This document shows positions 16,201-22,597 of a stretch of DNA of 29,503 nucleotides, piece after piece. Origin of the DNA: JAICND01 sp040905905 (GTDB lineage: Bacteria; Actinomycetota; Acidimicrobiia; Spongiisociales; ZC4RG35). The DNA lies in NCBI GenBank assembly GCA_040905905.1, contig JBBDQN010000035.1, positions 1 to 29,503 on the forward strand. The letters run 5' to 3'. Position 1 is the stretch's first letter. The number at the start of each line of letters is the position of its first letter. The position numbers and the translations under genes were made by a program. The notes under the pieces are model-generated. The model did not search any database. It saw only the letters and a program-made list of their open reading frames with translations, and was not told the DNA's origin.

Positions 16201-16929
16201 ATGAGTCGGGAGTCACTGCTGGTGGTCAGCGCCCACGTCGGAGACTTCGTGTGGAGGGCCGGTGGCGCCATCGCCCTCTACGCATCGCGAGGTCACACTG
16301 TCACCGTGGTGTGCCTCGCCTATGGCGAGCGGGGGGAGTCGGCCCGTTATTGGCGTCAGGGCATGACCCTCGAGCAGGTGAAAGAGAAGAGGCACGCCGA
16401 GGCGGAGGCGGCGGCCAAGGTCCTCGGGGCCGAGCTGGTCGCCTTCGACGCCGGCGACTACCCCCTGGTGGAGACCCCCGGTCTAGTCGACCGGCTAGTC
16501 AGGGTCTATCGAGAGGTGTCCCCCACCGTGGTACTGACCCACACCGAGCGGGACCCGTGGAATCGGGACCACGAGATCGCCCATTCCATTGCTACCAAGG
16601 CCCGTATCCTCGCCCAGGCACCCGGGTACAACCCCGAGACTGAGGTGATCGGGGCGCCTCCGCTGTTCCTCTTCGAACCGCATCAGACCGAGTACTCAGG
16701 ATTCATGCCCGACGTTCTGCTCGACATCACCGAGGTGTGGGATCGCAAGCTGGAAGCGATGCACTGCATGGATGGCCAACAGCATCTGTGGGACTACTAC
16801 ACGAATGTAGCGATCAGACGGGGTGCCCAGGCGGGGCGCAACTCGGGCCCCAACTTGGGGCTGGTCGCCGACACCAAGGCCGAGGCCTACCAGCGGGTCT
16901 ACCCGCAGGTGGCCACCGAACTCAGCTGA
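16201..16929 (+). CDS. galB: 4-oxalomesaconate hydratase (GalB type, PIG-L superfamily)
   Basis: A 242-residue LmbE/PIG-L-fold protein. The usual deacetylase motif AHPDD is replaced by SAHVGDFVWRAGGAI (His11, Asp14), a form I associate with GalB-type 4-oxalomesaconate hydratases. Further family blocks are HTVTVVCLAYGERGESARYW, EAAAKVLGAELVAFDAGDYP, VVLTHTERDPWNRDHEIAHS (with the third metal-ligand His) and HQTEYSGFMPDVLLDITEVW. The enzyme adds water to 4-oxalomesaconate to give 4-carboxy-4-hydroxy-2-oxoadipate, using a metal ion, in the cytoplasm. The ATG at 16201 follows a purine run (GTGGGGGG). The galC-like gene starts 1 bp after its stop, so the two form an operon. A sugar deacetylase is less likely because of the context. 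Confidence 0.85.
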   Translation: MSRESLLVVSAHVGDFVWRAGGAIALYASRGHTVTVVCLAYGERGESARYWRQGMTLEQVKEKRHAEAEAAAKVLGAELVAFDAGDYPLVETPGLVDRLVRVYREVSPTVVLTHTERDPWNRDHEIAHSIATKARILAQAPGYNPETEVIGAPPLFLFEPHQTEYSGFMPDVLLDITEVWDRKLEAMHCMDGQQHLWDYYTNVAIRRGAQAGRNSGPNLGLVADTKAEAYQRVYPQVATELS

Positions 16930-16930
16930 G

Positions 16931-17623
16931 ATGGCGCACCACGGGACCATCGTCCGAAAGATCAGGCGAGCAGCACCCGATGTCATCGCCGGGCTCGAGG
17001 CAGCAGGGGTAGCCACGGTTCACGAGGCCGGTGCCACCAGCCTTCTCCCCCCCGAGATCAGACCCATTCAGGAGGGGGCCCGGATCGCCGGTTCGGCCGT
17101 CACCGTCTCTTGCCCGCCCGGCGACAACATCATGATCCACGCCGCCGTGGAGGTGATCGAGCCGGGGGACGTCCTGGTGGTGGCAACCACCTCACCGACC
17201 TCCAACGGGATGTTCGGTGAGCTGCTGGCCGTCTCGGTGACCACCCGGGGATGTCATGGTCTGGTCATCGATGCCGGGGTTCGCGACGTGGCCGATCTGC
17301 GGGGAATGGGTTTCCCTGTCTGGGCGAGAACCATTCACGCAGCTGGCACCACCAAGGCCGGTCTCGGGGCGGTCAATCTTCCGGTGCTCTGCGCCGGAGT
17401 TTCGGTGAGGCCAGGGGATGTCGTGGTCGCCGACGATGACGGCGTAGTGGTGATCGAGCGGGAGCGAGCTAAGGAGGTCTTGGAGGCAGCTCGGGGACGT
17501 GTTCAGAAGGAGGAGGAGACCAGATCCCGCCTCGCCGCCGGCGAGCTTGGTCTCGATATCTACGGCTTTAGGCAGCGACTCGCCGACCTGGGTGTGCGAT
17601 GGGTCGACACGTTTGAGGAATGA
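16931..17623 (+). CDS. galC: 4-carboxy-4-hydroxy-2-oxoadipate aldolase (GalC/LigK, RraA-like family)
   Basis: A 230-residue member of the HMG/CHA aldolase-RraA family. The N-terminal block GVATVHEAGATSLLPPEIRP, the divalent-metal/substrate loop TSNGMFGELLAVSVTTRGCHG, the key VIDAGVRDVADLRGMGFPVW (conserved Arg-Asp) and DVVVADDDGVVVIERERA are all present. The enzyme cleaves 4-carboxy-4-hydroxy-2-oxoadipate to pyruvate and oxaloacetate, the final step of gallate and protocatechuate 4,5-cleavage degradation, and may decarboxylate oxaloacetate. The ATG at 16931 overlaps nothing but lies 1 bp after the galB-like stop, indicating coupling. RNase E inhibitor-type RraA has the same fold, but the extended C terminus and neighbours favour the aldolase. 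Confidence 0.86.
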   Translation: MAHHGTIVRKIRRAAPDVIAGLEAAGVATVHEAGATSLLPPEIRPIQEGARIAGSAVTVSCPPGDNIMIHAAVEVIEPGDVLVVATTSPTSNGMFGELLAVSVTTRGCHGLVIDAGVRDVADLRGMGFPVWARTIHAAGTTKAGLGAVNLPVLCAGVSVRPGDVVVADDDGVVVIERERAKEVLEAARGRVQKEEETRSRLAAGELGLDIYGFRQRLADLGVRWVDTFEE

Positions 17624-17629
17624 CCGGCG

Positions 17630-18442
17630 ATGAAGGTGGCGGTGCTGGGCTTGGGAGAGGCTGGGTCGGTGCTCGCCGCCGATCTGGCCCGCTCTGGTGA
17701 CGAGGTGCACGGATATGACCCTGGCCCCGTACCCACCCCGGCGGGGGTAATGCGTCTGGATACGCCGGACGAAGCCGTCGCCGGTTGCTCTCTAGTACTG
17801 GCGGTCGTTGCCGCCTCCCATGCCGACGGCGCCCTGACTCAGGTCCTCAGATTTCTGGAGAGTGGTGCCATTTACGCGGACCTGTCCACCGGATCGCCGG
17901 GGCTGAAGGAGGAGTTGGCCGACAGGGCAGCCGGAGGGACCACTCGGTTCGTGGATGTGGCCCTCATGGCGCCGGTTCCGGGCCGGGGCCTCGCCGCTCC
18001 AGCCCTGGCGTCGGGGAGCGGGGCGAAACAGTACGCAGAGCTGATCAACGCCCGCGGCGGCCAAGTGGAGGTGGTCGGCGAGCGAGCGGGGCAGGCGGCG
18101 GCCCGCAAACTGCTTCGCAGCGTGGTGATGAAAGGCATCGCCGCCCTCCTAATCGAGAGCACCGAAGCGGCGACCCACTACGGTCAGGGCGAGTGGTTCT
18201 GGAATCACCTAGTCGACCAGTTGGGCTCAATCGATGAGGCCTTGATGGAACGGCTCCTCTTCGCCACCGCCATCCATGCTCCCCGCCGCCTAGAGGAGAT
18301 GGAGGCTGCCCGGGACCTGCTCACGGAGTTGGGAGTCCCGTCCTTCATGACCAACGCCACCATCGCCCACCTCCGCCGGCTCCTGGAGGAGGGCATGCCG
18401 GAGGTCTACCGGCAATCCTCGATCGATCCGACTGAGGACTAG
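17630..18442 (+). CDS. NAD(P)-dependent 6-phosphogluconate-dehydrogenase-like/DUF1932 protein
   Basis: A 270-residue protein with an N-terminal Rossmann domain (VAVLGLGEAGSVLAADLARS, GxGxxG, then Asp in GYDPG, which suggests NAD) and a C-terminal helical DUF1932-type domain (about residues 185-260). The catalytic-region motif of beta-hydroxyacid dehydrogenases is seen as DLSTGSPGLKEEL, DVALMAPVPGRG and, for the active-site Lys, AARKLLRSVVMKG. Members oxidise 3-hydroxyacids or reduce semialdehydes. It starts 6 bp after the galC-like gene, making a three-gene operon galB-galC-this gene. No step of the gallate pathway requires it, so its substrate (a ring-cleavage semialdehyde, for instance) is open. 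The stop is 16 bp from the convergent second ligM-like gene. Confidence 0.75.
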   Translation: MKVAVLGLGEAGSVLAADLARSGDEVHGYDPGPVPTPAGVMRLDTPDEAVAGCSLVLAVVAASHADGALTQVLRFLESGAIYADLSTGSPGLKEELADRAAGGTTRFVDVALMAPVPGRGLAAPALASGSGAKQYAELINARGGQVEVVGERAGQAAARKLLRSVVMKGIAALLIESTEAATHYGQGEWFWNHLVDQLGSIDEALMERLLFATAIHAPRRLEEMEAARDLLTELGVPSFMTNATIAHLRRLLEEGMPEVYRQSSIDPTED

Positions 18443-18458
18443 CGAGGCGAGCCTGCAG

Positions 18459-19859
18459 TCAACTGGCTTGGCCCCGCCAGTTCCACCCATACGACTCGCG
18501 GGCGTCGCGGGAGTAAGGGGTAGGCGCCACCCGTACGCGGATCTCGGTCTGGCGATGCCTTTCGACCGTCGTCTTTCTGGTCCCACCTTCTTCTTCGCCC
18601 CATATCAAGGTGAGCTCGTCTCCCACCTGCACATCAGAGTCGACCGTCCCCAGCGAGAGGAAAGCACGGTCGTTGGAGGTGTAGCCGCTGAACATCGAAA
18701 AACCAACTACCTCTCCGTCCCGCATCACCGTGTCGTATATGGACGAGGCATAGTTGGATAGAGGGAAGTCGATGTACTTGAAGTTCTGGCCCTCCGGCTC
18801 GAAAAGCGAGCGCCACACCCGGGCCACGTCGTCGGGATTCCACTCGAAGGTCACCTTCTTCCGGTGCGGCTGGTCGGCTATGGCCTCCAACGCCTCCCGC
18901 CCGATGAAGTCGTGGTCGAACTTGATGTAGAAGCCGTAGCCGAGGGCGTGCGGGGTTAGGTAGTAGGCCTCGATGTTGTCGGAGACGAAGCTTCCACCCA
19001 GCGACCCCACCGCCTCGTATCTATCAGCCGGTAGCCACTCCCGGTACGCCTTCATCCTTTCACCGGTGTAGACCGCCGGCAGCGGGGAGGGGATCCAGCC
19101 TGATTCCAAGGTGTTGGTGGCATAGGCCCGGGCGCCGACTGGACGTATCCCATACTCTGCGCCAGCCTCGAGGATGGCCCGCTTGACCTCTTCCCGCTGG
19201 TTGTAGGGTCCCCAAATCTCGAGGCCGGGCTCACCCGCCATACCATGATGGAGAGCGGGTATCTCCTGGCCGGCGAACCGGACCGCACCGACATGGAAGA
19301 ACTTGATAGCGGGTAGAGGGCCGCCCGTCAGTTTTTCGATGATGTCTTTGGCCTTGGGTCCCTGGATCTGATAGCGGTAGTGGCGGCGGACCACCGGCTG
19401 ATCGCCGGGCCGGGAGGGGGAACGGTCGTCCCGCGCGAAGGTGACGTCGTAGCCGCCGGTCTCACAGTGGAACTGGACCCAGTTGACGGTCGGTTCCCGG
19501 CCCACCATGTTGAACCGATCCTCGGTCAGGCGGAACAAGATCATGTCGCCGATCACATAGCCCTCGTAGCTGCAGGGGACGAAGTGCTTGGCCCGGTCGA
19601 TGTTGAAATCGGCGAAGCTGTTGATGGCGAGGTGCGAGAGCAGATCCAAGGCGTCCGGCCCTTCCACCATCACCTCGGCCAGGTGATACGTTTGGTCGAA
19701 GAGCACCGCTGTTTCCCGCCAGGCTCGCTGCTCGTCGCGCCAGTTGCTGAATTCGGGGGCAACCACCGGATAGACGTAGGCTCCGATCTGGGAGTTGCGC
19801 AACATCTCGACGGGGCTGTCGACTGTCTGCAAGACATCTTCCAGACTCCGTTTGGTCAT
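18459..19859 (-). CDS. ligM: LigM-like tetrahydrofolate-dependent aromatic O-demethylase, copy 2
   Basis: A 466-residue GcvT-fold protein of the LigM/DesA group, colinear with the first copy. The site residues recalled from LigM are again present: Tyr30, His59, Arg121 and Tyr246 (RAYATNTLESGWIPSP). The middle (for example HYRYQIQGPKAKDIIEKLTGG) and C terminus (WNWRGQAS) diverge, consistent with another methoxy-aromatic substrate. The start is supported by GGAGGAAAG directly upstream. It carries its own upstream region with a -10-like TACGCT and the 19-bp motif shared with livK, and is not in an operon. The reaction gives 5-methyl-tetrahydrofolate, but no folate-recycling genes are in the window. 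Confidence 0.82.
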   Translation of the reverse strand: MTKRSLEDVLQTVDSPVEMLRNSQIGAYVYPVVAPEFSNWRDEQRAWRETAVLFDQTYHLAEVMVEGPDALDLLSHLAINSFADFNIDRAKHFVPCSYEGYVIGDMILFRLTEDRFNMVGREPTVNWVQFHCETGGYDVTFARDDRSPSRPGDQPVVRRHYRYQIQGPKAKDIIEKLTGGPLPAIKFFHVGAVRFAGQEIPALHHGMAGEPGLEIWGPYNQREEVKRAILEAGAEYGIRPVGARAYATNTLESGWIPSPLPAVYTGERMKAYREWLPADRYEAVGSLGGSFVSDNIEAYYLTPHALGYGFYIKFDHDFIGREALEAIADQPHRKKVTFEWNPDDVARVWRSLFEPEGQNFKYIDFPLSNYASSIYDTVMRDGEVVGFSMFSGYTSNDRAFLSLGTVDSDVQVGDELTLIWGEEEGGTRKTTVERHRQTEIRVRVAPTPYSRDARESYGWNWRGQAS

Positions 19860-19957
19860 GGATCTTTCCTCCTGCCCTTACCGCTTGGTGTGGTTTTGAG
19901 AAGCGCGGTCTGGCGTTGGGATCGGGGCAATCCCGGAGATGATTCCCCGCCATCTCC

Positions 19958-19991
19958 CGTTCGTGCAACGCACACACATTCGCCTAGCGTA
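19958..19991 (-). promoter_or_regulatory. Putative second-ligM promoter -10 with operator motif
   Basis: TACGCT (19991-19986 on the minus strand) is followed after 9 nt by the motif occupying 19976-19958; on the plus strand it reads CGTTCGTGcaaCGCACACA. It is identical to the livK motif in 16 of 19 positions, but in the opposite orientation relative to transcription, as expected for a near-palindromic operator. It sits about 100 nt before the start codon. Confidence 0.5.
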
Positions 19992-20059
19992 CTCAATGGG
20001 GGTGCTGTCCTGACCAGCGTCCGTTCGCGTGCGAGGCAGCCGGGAGGTGGGCGGGTTGC

Positions 20060-20338
20060 TCATCGCTCGATTCGTTCGGTCAGGTGCACGGTGACGGTGT
20101 CACCTTTGGCCTTGCCAAGGACGGAACGGAGTTCGGCCTTGATCGGTAGCTTGTGGGTGCCGTCTCCGAGCGCCATGAACGAGCTGGTGAAGGAATGCCC
20201 GTCGACCGTGCCTGATACCTTGACCAGACCCCGGGTTCCGAAATACTCGGCGGTCCAGTCGGTCACTACGTAGGTCCAGCCTCCCGGGGCGTCGCTCTTT
20301 TCGAGGGTGGCTGCGAAGGTCTTGTTGAGTTTCGTCAT
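20060..20338 (-). CDS. DUF1905 domain protein
   Basis: A 92-residue beta-rich protein of the DUF1905 type: FAATLEKSDAPGGWTYVVTD, then EYFGTRGLVKVSGTVDGHSF, and the ending AELRSVLGKAKGDTVTVHLTE. DUF1905 is often the N-terminal half of YdeI/OmpD-associated proteins; here it stands alone without the YdeI half. No activity is known to me. Its start overlaps the stop of the ArsR-SRPBCC gene (ATGA-type), so it is the second gene of that operon and shares its fate after the transposon insertion. Confidence 0.78.
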   Translation of the reverse strand: MTKLNKTFAATLEKSDAPGGWTYVVTDWTAEYFGTRGLVKVSGTVDGHSFTSSFMALGDGTHKLPIKAELRSVLGKAKGDTVTVHLTERIER

Positions 20339-21096
20339 TGGTTTCCTCCATACATGAGCGATCCGGGAGTAGTCAGGAGCTCACCGGTTTCGAGCCAGGT
20401 CTTGAGACCCGACAGGATCATCGGCCAGCCGCCGTAGAGTTGATCGTCGGCGCCGTCACGGAGCTGATCGTGGGTGACCGTGAGCCGACACGAATCCTCG
20501 ACCTGTTCGATCTCCCAGGTGACCCGGCTGGTGCCCTCGGCAATCACTTCGGGGCCCCACAACGCCCGCATCGACTGCACCAGTTTCCGGGGTGGGTCAA
20601 CCTCGAGGTTCTCACCTTCCACCAGCGGGCCGTCTGCCCCGGGATGCATCATCCGAAACGACGAGCCGTCGGTCCACTCGGACTCGACCCTCGATCCGAA
20701 GTGGTACTTGGCGCGAGTGTCAAGATCGGTGATCGCCTCCCACAACCTCTGCGGAGTAGCTCGGATGTAGATCTCGAAAACCTTCTCCATGGTTTGCTCC
20801 AATTCGTTCTTGAGACCGACCAGACCGGCGGCCCATTCCTCGGTGTACTTGCTGACCCAGCGGTCATGGACGAGCCGGATCGGAACCGTGTTCAAGTAAT
20901 GCAGCTTCTCCCGACCCCGACGCTTGCTCACAACCAGACCCGCCCCCTCCAAGATCCCCAGATGCTTGGCCACTCCGACTCGTGTCATGTCAAACCGTGC
21001 CTCGAGCGCCGACAAAGACTGGCCATCCTCGACGAACAGCGCATCCAGTAGCGCTCTCCGGGTCGGATCGGCCATTGCCTTGAACACCAATTCCAC
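20335..21096 (-). CDS. ArsR-type helix-turn-helix fused to SRPBCC (AHSA1) domain
   Basis: A 253-residue fusion. Residues 1-90 are a winged helix (VFKAMADPTRRALLDALF, recognition region MTRVGVAKHLGILEGAGLV, wing SKRRGREKLHYLN). Residues 105-245 are an AHSA1-type START-like domain (VFEIYIRATPQRLWEAITD ... GGWPMILSGLKTWLETGE), which binds hydrophobic ligands. Such fusions are presumed ligand-sensing autoregulators. The GTG at 21096 is preferred: it lies 6 nt after a perfect TATAGT -10 box, indicating a leaderless mRNA. A TTG at 21117 is an open upstream alternative. The IS1595-type element inserted immediately upstream has separated this -10 from its TTGACA -35. Confidence 0.85.
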   Translation of the reverse strand: MELVFKAMADPTRRALLDALFVEDGQSLSALEARFDMTRVGVAKHLGILEGAGLVVSKRRGREKLHYLNTVPIRLVHDRWVSKYTEEWAAGLVGLKNELEQTMEKVFEIYIRATPQRLWEAITDLDTRAKYHFGSRVESEWTDGSSFRMMHPGADGPLVEGENLEVDPPRKLVQSMRALWGPEVIAEGTSRVTWEIEQVEDSCRLTVTHDQLRDGADDQLYGGWPMILSGLKTWLETGELLTTPGSLMYGGNQ

Positions 21097-21102
21097 AGCG
21101 GA

Positions 21103-21108
21103 ACTATA
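21103..21108 (-). promoter_or_regulatory. -10 box (TATAGT) of the arsR-type gene, separated from its -35
   Basis: TATAGT on the minus strand ends 6 nt before the GTG start. Removing the element and one target copy rejoins it at 18 bp to TTGACA at 23934-23939, with GAAACCATTTGGTTTC (7-bp arms) in the spacer as a likely ArsR-type operator. The half now fused to the element has no -35-like hexamer. Confidence 0.75.
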
Positions 21109-21113
21109 GGAAA

Positions 21114-21121
21114 CCAAATGG
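21114..21121. repeat. Target-site duplication, left copy (CCAAATGG)
   Basis: An 8-bp direct repeat flanking the element; the partner is 23921-23928. Eight bp is the duplication length known for the IS1595 family. It lies in the centre of the split operator palindrome. Confidence 0.9.
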
Positions 21122-21182
21122 GGGAATTATCTACTTGGCGCACCCACTCGATAGAGGCCAGGTTGGTGGATAAGCTCAAGAT

Positions 21183-21365
21183 ATGAGTCAACGAGCGCGG
21201 ATCGTGTTGACAGTCTTGGCGGTGATATTCGCCTATGTCTTCGGGGCAATGGTGCAATTGCGAACCTGGACTAATTGGTTCACTGGCTGGGTGGTTGTCG
21301 TGCCCCTAGTCAGCGGACTCGGAATGTGGTGGTTGACCGGTCGAAGTTCGACGGGCTCGCGCTAG
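21183..21365 (+). CDS. Small two-helix membrane protein (transposon passenger)
   Basis: 60 residues with two membrane segments (about 8-25 and 35-52) joined by LRTWTNWFTGW and a short basic tail. Function unknown. It begins 61 bp inside the left inverted repeat. TAAGCT at 21171-21176 lies 6 nt before the ATG and could be a -10 for leaderless expression; there is no ribosome site. Its stop overlaps the stop of the convergent 48-residue gene. Confidence 0.55.
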   Translation: MSQRARIVLTVLAVIFAYVFGAMVQLRTWTNWFTGWVVVVPLVSGLGMWWLTGRSSTGSR

Positions 21366-21508
21366 GCCGAACGCTTCTTCGGCTTCTTCTGGGCCTTGGG
21401 TTTCTCGGCCTTCAATTCGACGGCCTCCGGATCGACCTCCAATAGGCCCTTGAGGGCTTGCTTGAAACTGAGGGGGCGAAGGCTGACCTTCTCTTGTGGT
21501 CTAGGCAT
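21362..21508 (-). CDS. 48-residue basic small protein (transposon passenger)
   Basis: ATG at 21508 is preceded by AAGGTGATGA, a good ribosome site. The product starts MPRPQEKVSLRPLSFKQALK, continues GLLEVDPEAVELKAEKPKA and ends in a Lys/Arg-rich tail (QKKPKKRSA), which suggests nucleic-acid contact. The pattern 'SLRPLSFxxALxxLLxVDP' is one I recall from small conserved proteins in mobile elements and metagenomes, without a known function. The stop overlaps the convergent membrane protein gene by a few bases. Confidence 0.65.
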   Translation of the reverse strand: MPRPQEKVSLRPLSFKQALKGLLEVDPEAVELKAEKPKAQKKPKKRSA

Positions 21509-21642
21509 CTACTTCATCACCTTAGTGGGGTAGGACTCGTTCAGTAAGACAACAAGGACAGCCTACGCCAGCCGTCGTATGTCGCATGTCGCGCGTGGTG
21601 TGATCACATGAGTGTAATCTGGGCACCTGAGAGCCAGGCCAT

Positions 21643-21672
21643 TTGACTTGTGTCCGGTCGATGCGCGACAAT
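21643..21672 (+). promoter_or_regulatory. Promoter of the 164-residue passenger gene
   Basis: TTGACT (21643-21648), an 18-bp spacer and GACAAT (21667-21672) lie 7 nt before the ATG at 21680, so the transcript is probably leaderless. A 10-bp palindrome TGTGATCACA is at 21599-21608 upstream. Confidence 0.65.
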
Positions 21673-21679
21673 GGGGTGG

Positions 21680-22174
21680 ATGATAAATATGAACGGGAAC
21701 GAACCTGAAGGGGCTGGCGAATTCCACCGGAATTTGCTGCTCCGCCAACGTGATGTTGAAGAACAACGGGATCGGCTGGACACCGAACTTGCCAACATCG
21801 TCAGAGCCATCGAGAGCATCGAGGCCCTGATTCCGGCACTTCGATCGCGGTACTCCTCACCTACGCAAGGCGGGACACCTTTACGAGGGAAGGGTGCCGT
21901 TCTTGAGGTGCTTCGTCTGGCCGAGGGAAAGTGGCTATCCATCAAGGACATCGTGATCGAACTTCGTATGAGAGGTTGGCTCGGCGGAGACGTTCGGGAC
22001 CCAGACGCGGCCGTTCGCGTCTCTTTGAGGAGACTCAACGACGACGGCGCTCCCATTCAGAAGGGGGGCCAGGGGCGGACCATCGAATATTGCTTCTTCA
22101 GCTCGGATGCCCCCACCGAGGTAGGGGCATCCGAGCAAGTTCCCAACCAAGGAGGGCTTATGGACCCACCCTGA
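21680..22174 (+). CDS. Coiled-coil plus winged-helix-like protein (transposon passenger)
   Basis: 164 residues. Residues 15-55 are a coiled coil (NLLLRQRDVEEQRDRLDTEL, then IVRAIESIEALIPALRSRY). Residues 70-135 look like a winged helix: GKGAVLEVLRLAEGKWLSIK, DIVIELRMRGW, then AAVRVSLRRLNDDGAPIQKG. The C terminus is acidic and Pro-rich. The layout resembles small DNA-binding proteins of actinobacterial genomes that I cannot name. Start ATG 21680 sits 7 nt from a -10 box; ATG 21650 upstream is unsupported. It could regulate the element, but that is inference. Confidence 0.65.
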   Translation: MINMNGNEPEGAGEFHRNLLLRQRDVEEQRDRLDTELANIVRAIESIEALIPALRSRYSSPTQGGTPLRGKGAVLEVLRLAEGKWLSIKDIVIELRMRGWLGGDVRDPDAAVRVSLRRLNDDGAPIQKGGQGRTIEYCFFSSDAPTEVGASEQVPNQGGLMDPP

Positions 22175-22235
22175 TAGGTAAGTGAGGTCGGTGAGGGTCT
22201 GGATTCGCGGCCCGGCCCTCATCGCCTCTTTTCAC

Positions 22236-22322
22236 GGGCATGTGGTGGAAGTTGGTATACACACCGGCTCAGGGAGTCGGCGGTGACTTGTCACCATGCG
22301 GGTTCAAGCCCCGCCATGCCCA
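22236..22322 (+). tRNA. tRNA-Leu-like gene with anomalous anticodon loop (transposon passenger)
   Basis: An 87-nt class II tRNA cloverleaf. Acceptor GGGCATG (22236-22242) pairs fully with CATGCCC (22315-22321), followed by discriminator A73; no CCA is encoded. The D arm GTGGAAGTTGGTATACAC has the Leu-like form. The long variable arm forms GGTGA-CTTG-TCACC, and the T arm GCGGG-TTCAAGC-CCCGC is perfect. The anticodon stem CCGGC/GTCGG closes a 7-nt loop TCAGGGA, so position 33 is C, not U, and positions 34-36 are AGG (a Pro-type anticodon). Shifting by one gives CAG (Leu) but breaks the stem. A73 and the long arm point to Leu identity. Either a mutated tRNA-Leu(CAG) or an unusual decoding or non-decoding tRNA. 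Confidence 0.75.
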
Positions 22323-22437
22323 CGGTTGTCAACTTAGACCACGATTCTATGCATGGCCTGGATAACTGCCTAGTCATTCCGGGCCAAGAATTGTAATCCT
22401 AGGTCTTGGTTAGTCCACCAGAAGGGACAAAACCTCT

Positions 22438-22596
22438 ATGAAAATAAGGGCGTTTCACTCGAAATTGGAGACAGACCGGAAAGTCCACCATGACGAGTCG
22501 ACCTGCACTGAGGGCAACAACATCGAGGACAAGAACCGTGTGCCTGGCACCGGTGGCCGTCCGAAGTGTGAGCGCTGCACTCGCATCAGCGGTTGA
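22438..22596 (+). CDS. 52-residue Cys/His-containing small protein (transposon passenger)
   Basis: ATG at 22438 follows AGAAGGGA (22421-22428), a good ribosome site. The product begins MKIRAFHSKLETDRKVHHDE, then STCTEGNNIEDKNRVPGTGG and RPKCERCTRISG. Cys23, and Cys44 and Cys47 as a CxxC pair, with His residues at 17-18 could bind zinc. The block TEGNNIE...PGTGGRPxCExC is one I recall from small conserved proteins of unknown function in many bacteria. It lies 115 bp after the tRNA-like gene, and its stop is adjacent to that of the convergent 131-residue gene. Confidence 0.75.
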   Translation: MKIRAFHSKLETDRKVHHDESTCTEGNNIEDKNRVPGTGGRPKCERCTRISG

Positions 22597-22597
22597 G

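Noticed and set aside
18442..18459. Possible terminator between the convergent dehydrogenase and second ligM genes
   Set aside because: Only 16 bp apart, with GCGAGGCGAGCC giving no stable hairpin plus T-run.
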